Assembly (NCBI RefSeq): GCF_001668675.1
Contig: NZ_LZKQ01000045.1
Location: 20,316-84,315 of the forward strand
From: Mycobacterium asiaticum
GTDB taxonomy: Bacteria > Actinomycetota > Actinomycetes > Mycobacteriales > Mycobacteriaceae
Reading direction: 5' to 3'
Length of the DNA stretch: 64,000 nt
Made by a program: the position numbers and the translations under genes. Of the stretch, positions 59,268-64,000 are shown piece by piece. The notes below the pieces were generated by a model. It had not been told where the DNA came from, made no database searches, and worked only from the letters and a program-made list of their open reading frames with translations. Within the stretch, counting starts at the first letter, position 1, and each line of letters starts with the position of its first letter.

Positions 59268-61370
59268 TCAATTATCGAGTGCTTCTTCCGCGGCGGCAGC
59301 GACGGCTTCCGCTGTGAAGCCGTACTCACGGAACAAGGTCTTGTAGTCGGCGGATTCGCCGTAGTGCTCGATCGACACGATCTTCCCGGTGTCGCCGACG
59401 AGCTTGTGCCAGGACTGCGCGACGCCGGCCTCCACGGCCACCCGCGCCGAAACCGACGGGGGCAGCACGCTGTCGCGGTAGTCGCTGGGCTGCGATTCGA
59501 ACCACTCGACGCAGGGCATGGACACCACGCGCGCGACGATGTCCTTGTCCGCCAGCAACTTCTGCGCCGCGACCGCCAGCTGCACCTCGGAGCCGGTGCC
59601 AATCAGGACGACATCGGGCTCGTCGTCTTCCCGGCCACCGGCCTCCTGGCCCAGCACGTAGCCACCACGCGCCACGCCGTCCAGGCTGGTGCCCTCGAGA
59701 ATCGGCACATTCTGGCGGGTCAGAATCAACCCGGCCGGTCCGCTGCCGTTACCCCGCGCCAGAATCGTGCGCCAGGCATATGCCGTCTCGTTGGCGTCGG
59801 CCGGGCGCACCACCGACAGGTTCGGGATTGCCCGCAGCGCCGAAAGATGCTCGATGGGTTGGTGAGTCGGGCCGTCCTCGCCCAAACCGACCGAGTCGTG
59901 CGTCCACACGTAGATCGTGTCGATATCCATCAACGACGCCAACCGCACCGCGGGGCGCATGTAGTCGGAGAACTGCAGGAAGGTGCCGCCGTAGGCACGG
60001 GTGGGACCGTGCAGCACGATGCCGGACAGAATCGCGCCCATGGCGTGCTCGCGAACACCGAAGTGCAGCGTCCGGCCATACCAGTGGGCGGTGTAATCCT
60101 TCGTCGAAATCGACGGCGGGCCAAACGAATCCGCGCCCTTGATGGTGGTGTTGTTGCTGCCCGCCAGGTCAGCCGACCCACCCCAGAGCTCAGGGAGTTT
60201 GGGGCCCACCGCATTGAGCACCTCGTTGGAGGCCTTGCGGGTGGCTATCGCATCGTCGCCGGCGTCCCAGTGTGGCAGGTCGGCGTCCCAGCCCTCGGGC
60301 AGTTCCTCAGCCGTCAACCGGTCCAGCAGCGCCTTGCGCTGGGGTTCGCGCTCGGCCCACGCATCGAAGTCCTGCTGCCACTTCTCGTGGGCCTCTTTGC
60401 CGCGGTCCACCAGCTTGCGGGTGTGCGCGATTACCTCGTCGCGCACCTCGAAGTTCTTGTCCGGGTCGAAACCGAGGATTTTCTTGACCTCGGCGACCTC
60501 TTCGTCACCGAGCGCGGCGCCGTGCGCCTTGCCGGTGTTCATCAGGTTCGGCGCCGGGAAGCCGATGATGGTGCGCAGCGCGATGAACGACGGCCGATCG
60601 GTTTCGGCCTTCGCGTTGGCGATCGCCTCCTCGATGCCCACGACGTTCTCGCCGCCCTCGACCTCCTGGACATGCCAGCCGTAGGCCCGGTAGCGGGCGG
60701 GGGTGTCCTCGCACAGCGCGATGTTGGTGTCGTCCTCGATCGAGATCTGGTTGCTGTCGTAGAACACAATCAGATTGCCCAGTTGCTGCACACCGGCCAG
60801 CGACGACGCCTCCGAGGTCACACCTTCTTCGATGTCGCCGTCTGAGGCGATCACGTAGATGTGGTGGTCGAACGGGCTGGTGCCCGGTGCGGCGTCCGGA
60901 TCGAACAGGCCCCGCTCATACCGCGCCGCCATCGCCATCCCGACGGCCGAGGCCAACCCCTGGCCCAGCGGGCCGGTGGTGATCTCCACACCCCTGGTGT
61001 GTCGGAACTCCGGGTGCCCTGGGGTCTTGGACTTCCAGGTCCGCAGCGACTCGATGTCCTCCAGCTCGAGACCGAAGCCACCCAGGTAGAGCTGCAGGTA
61101 GAGCGTCAGGCTGCTGTGTCCGGCCGACAACACGAACCGGTCGCGGCCCAGCCAGTGCACGTCGCTGGGATCGTGGCGCATGGTGCGCTGGAACAGGGTG
61201 TAGGCCAGCGGGGCCAGGCTCATCGCGGTCCCGGGGTGACCGTTGCCGACCTTCTGGACGGCGTCGGCGGCCAGGACCCGGATCGTGTCGACCGCAGCCG
61301 AATCGATCTCGGTCCAGTCATCGGGGTGGCGCGGTTGCGTAAGGGCGGAGATCTCTTCGAGTGTGGTCAT
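59268..61370 (-). CDS. tkt: Transketolase
   Basis: Thiamine-diphosphate enzyme that moves two-carbon units between sugars. The 700-residue protein has VQKVGNGHPGTAMSLAP, the cofactor motif IASDGDIEEGVTSEASSLAG ending in FYDSN, the pyrimidine-domain part HDSVGLGEDGPTHQPIEHL and DTIYVWTHDS. ATG at 61370. It is the first gene of the operon; the 270-base gap to the divergent ctaB must hold its promoter. Confidence 0.98.
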   Translation of the reverse strand: MTTLEEISALTQPRHPDDWTEIDSAAVDTIRVLAADAVQKVGNGHPGTAMSLAPLAYTLFQRTMRHDPSDVHWLGRDRFVLSAGHSSLTLYLQLYLGGFGLELEDIESLRTWKSKTPGHPEFRHTRGVEITTGPLGQGLASAVGMAMAARYERGLFDPDAAPGTSPFDHHIYVIASDGDIEEGVTSEASSLAGVQQLGNLIVFYDSNQISIEDDTNIALCEDTPARYRAYGWHVQEVEGGENVVGIEEAIANAKAETDRPSFIALRTIIGFPAPNLMNTGKAHGAALGDEEVAEVKKILGFDPDKNFEVRDEVIAHTRKLVDRGKEAHEKWQQDFDAWAEREPQRKALLDRLTAEELPEGWDADLPHWDAGDDAIATRKASNEVLNAVGPKLPELWGGSADLAGSNNTTIKGADSFGPPSISTKDYTAHWYGRTLHFGVREHAMGAILSGIVLHGPTRAYGGTFLQFSDYMRPAVRLASLMDIDTIYVWTHDSVGLGEDGPTHQPIEHLSALRAIPNLSVVRPADANETAYAWRTILARGNGSGPAGLILTRQNVPILEGTSLDGVARGGYVLGQEAGGREDDEPDVVLIGTGSEVQLAVAAQKLLADKDIVARVVSMPCVEWFESQPSDYRDSVLPPSVSARVAVEAGVAQSWHKLVGDTGKIVSIEHYGESADYKTLFREYGFTAEAVAAAAEEALDN

Positions 61371-61640
61371 TCAGTCCTCAGTCCTGGGGTCATCAAACTG
61401 ATCAATCCCACCCTAGTGCGGGATGGGTGGCCGCTGCAGGCCCAGTTTTGTGTACCCCGCGGAGGCGATGTGAAAATATCGTGTCGGGGTGGTGAGCTGT
61501 GCAGTCGGCGCCTGGACTGGGTCGAATGCCGAAATAATTGGTCCGAATCGACCCTGCAGGTCGGTGGCTGAGCCTGCGCGGTCTACCATCGTGTGTAGTA
61601 GAAGCTGCGCGCGGCTGCGATTTTCCCGAGGAGTTATTGC
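61371..61640. promoter_or_regulatory. Divergent promoter region between tkt and ctaB
   Basis: No gene is seen in these 270 bases. An AT-richer part, TGTGAAAATATCG at about 61468-61480, and GAAATAATTGG at about 61531-61541 are candidate promoter regions. The ctaB side ends with CGAGGAG at 61628-61634, a good ribosome site six bases before its GTG. TACCAT at about 61585-61590 could be a -10 for ctaB. Confidence 0.45.
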
Positions 61641-62567
61641 GTGAGCGTTCGCGGGCGCGTCGCGTCGGGCAGGACAACAAGCCGGATCACCGGCACCTTG
61701 CTGGCGTATCTGGCGCTGACCAAGCCACGGGTCATCGAACTGCTGTTGGTTACCGCCATCCCGGCGATGCTGCTGGCCCACCGTGGCAGCGTCAACCCGG
61801 TACTCATCCTCAACACGCTGGTCGGAGGCATGATGGCGGCCGGCGGCGCCAACACGCTGAACTGTGTGGCCGACGCCGACATCGACAAGGTGATGAAGCG
61901 GACCGCGCGGCGGCCGCTGGCCCGGGCTGCCGTGCCGACTCGGCACGCGCTCGTCTTCGGCTTGCTGCTCAGCGTCGGCTCGTTCGTCTGGCTGTGGTGG
62001 ACCACCAACCTGCTTTCGGGTCTGCTGGCCGTGGCCACCATCGCGTTCTACGTGTTCGTCTACACGCTGCTGCTCAAGCGGCGCACCTCGCAAAACGTGG
62101 TGTGGGGCGGTGCGGCCGGCTGCATGCCGGTGATGATCGGCTGGTCGGCGGTGACCGGCACCATCGGCTGGCCGGCGCTGGCGATGTTCGCGATCATCTT
62201 CTTCTGGACGCCGCCACACACCTGGGCCCTGGCCATGCGGTACAAGGAAGACTACAAAGTCGCCGGGGTGCCGATGCTGCCCGCCGTGGCGACCGAGCAA
62301 CAAGTCACCAAACAGATCCTGATCTACACCTGGCTGACGGTGCTGGCGACCATGACGCTGGCGCTGGCGACCGGCTGGCTGTATGCGGCCGTGGCCCTGG
62401 TGGCCGGGGTGTGGTTCCTGGCGATGGCGCATCAGCTGTACGCCGGTGTGCGCGCGGGGGAAACGGTCAAGCCGCTGCGGCTGTTCCTGCAGTCGAACAA
62501 CTACCTGGCTCTGGTGTTCTGTGCGCTGGCGGTCGACTCGGCGATCGCGCTGCCGACGCTGTTGTGA
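61641..62567 (+). CDS. ctaB: Protoheme IX farnesyltransferase (heme O synthase)
   Basis: Adds a farnesyl tail to heme B to make heme O for cytochrome c oxidase. The 308-residue membrane protein has about nine helices, the prenyl-diphosphate motif [20 protein letters not shown], and the second conserved loop [23 protein letters not shown] at 61641 gives the length I remember for the M. tuberculosis protein. Its position divergent to tkt is conserved in actinobacteria. Confidence 0.97.
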   Translation: MSVRGRVASGRTTSRITGTLLAYLALTKPRVIELLLVTAIPAMLLAHRGSVNPVLILNTLVGGMMAAGGANTLNCVADADIDKVMKRTARRPLARAAVPTRHALVFGLLLSVGSFVWLWWTTNLLSGLLAVATIAFYVFVYTLLLKRRTSQNVVWGGAAGCMPVMIGWSAVTGTIGWPALAMFAIIFFWTPPHTWALAMRYKEDYKVAGVPMLPAVATEQQVTKQILIYTWLTVLATMTLALATGWLYAAVALVAGVWFLAMAHQLYAGVRAGETVKPLRLFLQSNNYLALVFCALAVDSAIALPTLL

Positions 62568-62826
62568 TGAGCGCGGGGCGGGTAGGCGCCCGGCCCCTCA
62601 GAACCAGAGCGATTTGAAACCGTTCGGCCGCCCTCAACGCTGCCGACAGCCGTCGTAATTTGCTTGTGTCACAACACATTTTCTGCTGTGGGCTGGATGC
62701 TCGTCCGTGCCGCTCCGCCGGTGATCGCGGCACTGGATCGGTTGCGACACTTCCCGTCGCGATATCGAATCTGTTTGTAACAGCTCAGTTCTAACCACCA
62801 CCCCGTCATAGGGAGGAGTGTCTGGC
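62568..62826. other. Interval between ctaB and the PPE leader frame
   Basis: No gene is supported. The part at 62640-62790 is AT-richer (for example GTAATTTGCTTGTG and TCTGTTTGTAACAG) and probably holds the PPE promoter. GGGAGGAG at 62811-62818 is a strong ribosome site for the short frame that follows. TCTGTTTGTAACAG at 62770-62783 is an imperfect inverted repeat. Confidence 0.5.
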
Positions 62827-62913
62827 ATGACTTTGTTCGTCATTTTCCGGGGGCTGGACACTTCCTGTGCCTGTGGGGGGGCATTTGACACCGGCTCGGC
62901 GGCGGCTGGCTGA
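62827..62913 (+). CDS. Short leader frame upstream of the PPE gene
   Basis: An ATG at 62827 lies eight bases after the near-perfect ribosome site GGGAGGAG and opens a 28-codon frame with a cysteine pair (TSCACGG) ending in TGA at 62911-62913. The PPE gene starts with TTG at 62916, two bases later, and has no ribosome site of its own outside this frame. Ribosomes finishing the leader could restart on the PPE gene. The peptide resembles no PPE N-terminus. It could be a regulatory leader, or the remains of a frameshifted start. Confidence 0.5.
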   Translation: MTLFVIFRGLDTSCACGGAFDTGSAAAG

Positions 62914-62915
62914 TC

Positions 62916-64000
62916 TTGGCCGCGCCGATCTGGATGGCATCGCCTCCAGAGGTGCATTCGGCGTTGCTGAGCAGTGGTCCGGGACCGGGGCCTTTATTGG
63001 CCGCGGCGGGAGCATGGACCTCATTGAGCGCCGAATACGCCTCAGCTGCAGAAGAACTCATCGACGTGCTGGCGGCCGCGCAGGGCTCGGCGTGGGAGGG
63101 GCCGAGTGCCGAAACATATGTGGCCGCCCACGCGCCGTATGTGGCCTGGTTGACCAAAGCCACCGCGGACAGCGGCGCAATCGCCGCCCAGCACGAGACG
63201 GCGGCCGCCGCCCACACGACCGCGCTGGCGGCGATGCCGACCTTGCCGGAACTGGCCGCCAACCACGTCATCCACGGCGTGCTGGTCGCAACGAATTTCT
63301 TTGGCATCAACACCATTCCGATCGCGCTGAACGAGGCCGACTACGTCCGGATGTGGATTCAGGCCGCGACGACAATGGCGACCTACGAAGCCGTGTCCGG
63401 TACGGCGGTGGCGGCCGCGCCGCGGAGCGTGCCGGCACCACCGATCGTGAAATCGGAGGCTGCGAGCGCCGCTACGTCAAACCCACTGGAACAGCTTCTG
63501 CAAATCCCGCAGCAACTCTTCCAGTTCGCCCTGCGCCTGGCCGGCATGGACTGGGACCCGGTCAACGGCACCATCAACGGAATCCCGTACGCCTCGTACA
63601 CGACACCGGGCCAGCCGGGCTATTGGGTCTCCCGGCTGTTCCTGTTCGTACAGGACTTTCAGGGTCTGCAGGACTGGATTCAGCTGTTCCTGACCAATCC
63701 GATCGCCGCCCTGCAGTCACTCGGCGGCATCACCCCCGCCCAGATCGTCGTGTACCTGGTGGCGCACCCGGTGCTGGCAGCGGTGCTGGGTTCCTCGCCG
63801 TTGTGGTCGTCGTTGTCGGCGCTGCCGGCGGCGGCGGCCAGTGCCGCCGCGGCTGCGGCCGTCCTCGCGCTTCCGCTTCCCCTGGCCGAAGTGCCAGCGC
63901 TGGTCCCGGCGCTGGCTCCGGTGGCCGCGGCGGGCACTGCGCCGGCGGTCGCGATCGCCCCGACCCTGGCCGGGTCCGTCGGCGGTGGCGCGCCGGCGGC
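62916..64000 (+). CDS. PPE-family protein, N-terminal part (runs off the window)
   Basis: Member of the PPE family, exported by type VII (ESX) systems, usually with a PE partner. The N-terminus [20 protein letters not shown] with [14 protein letters not shown] and the WxG block [19 protein letters not shown] are diagnostic. TTG at 62916 restores the usual MxAPxWMASPPE start; ATG at 62934 is six codons later. After about residue 180 the sequence turns to a species-specific part with [19 protein letters not shown] and then Ala/Pro/Val-rich sequence. No PE gene lies upstream, so it may be a lone PPE. The end is outside the window. M. tuberculosis has PE_PGRS28 here instead. Confidence 0.9.
   Translation, partial: MAAPIWMASPPEVHSALLSSGPGPGPLLAAAGAWTSLSAEYASAAEELIDVLAAAQGSAWEGPSAETYVAAHAPYVAWLTKATADSGAIAAQHETAAAAHTTALAAMPTLPELAANHVIHGVLVATNFFGINTIPIALNEADYVRMWIQAATTMATYEAVSGTAVAAAPRSVPAPPIVKSEAASAATSNPLEQLLQIPQQLFQFALRLAGMDWDPVNGTINGIPYASYTTPGQPGYWVSRLFLFVQDFQGLQDWIQLFLTNPIAALQSLGGITPAQIVVYLVAHPVLAAVLGSSPLWSSLSALPAAAASAAAAAAVLALPLPLAEVPALVPALAPVAAAGTAPAVAIAPTLAGSVGGGAPA

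Noticed and set aside
59112..60845. Open frame of nearly 580 codons on the plus strand opposite tal and tkt
   Set aside because: Antisense frame over two certain genes, with no family motif.

Overview
The window is chromosomal DNA from a Mycobacterium, most likely a slow-growing non-tuberculous species. It is GC-rich with many GTG starts. Gene order follows the M. tuberculosis stretch from mihF (Rv1388) to ctaB (Rv1451), recalled from general knowledge and not searched. Mycobacterial hallmarks include WhiA, the LprG/P55 pair, a wax ester synthase/DGAT-type acyltransferase, a helicase-dead PriA, OpcA, a PPE protein and a PE_PGRS-like remnant. I saw no tRNA, rRNA, CRISPR array or intact insertion sequence.

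Layout. (1) 1-3722: the mihF tail, gmk, rpoZ, coaBC and metK, closed by a very strong two-way hairpin. (2) 3795-7342: an insertion relative to M. tuberculosis, holding a PPOX-fold protein, an AlkB alkane hydroxylase and a Tat-exported class I cholesterol oxidase-like enzyme. (3) 7347-11872: a Baeyer-Villiger-type monooxygenase, a decayed PE_PGRS remnant, the esterases lipH and lipI, and a YhhN membrane protein. (4) 11896-15373: priA and a MarR repressor with its methyltransferase target. (5) 15466-24963: fmt-rsmB-rpe-ribG, lprG-P55 on the opposite strand, ribC, ribA2, ribH and a PH-domain membrane protein, forming the riboflavin cluster. (6) 24963-30071: a decayed lprH, then the overlapping chain uvrC-rapZ-cuvA-whiA. 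(7) 30199-40541: lipid genes (wax synthase, lipO, fadD12, PlsC-like acyltransferase), a PucR-type regulator, a DUF3556 membrane protein and a flavin dehydrogenase. (8) 41018-52022: a secreted GAPVPV-repeat protein, the glycolytic operon gap-pgk-tpi, an unusual two-domain heme-oxygenase-fold protein facing a PAS-GGDEF-EAL cyclic-di-GMP enzyme, secG and ppc. (9) 52044-61370: a bisC-type molybdoenzyme, then the minus-strand pentose phosphate operon tkt-tal-zwf2-opcA-pgl with an Rv1444c-like gene. (10) 61641-64000: ctaB and the start of a PPE gene preceded by a short leader frame.

How the genes work together. Central carbon metabolism dominates the right half: lower glycolysis, PEP carboxylation and the complete oxidative and non-oxidative pentose phosphate set. 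Ribulose-5-phosphate is shared by rpe, tkt and RibA2. The left and middle parts handle cofactors (CoA, SAM, riboflavin) and lipid turnover. The alkane and sterol oxidation genes fit a hydrophobic-substrate lifestyle.

The best candidates for new biology are the tandem heme-oxygenase-fold protein at 45317-46882, the leader frame ending two bases before a TTG-started PPE gene, the alkB/PPOX/cholesterol oxidase insertion, and a possible 40-residue gene directly behind the Rv1444c homologue. The scars of a PE_PGRS gene and of lprH record lineage-specific gene loss.
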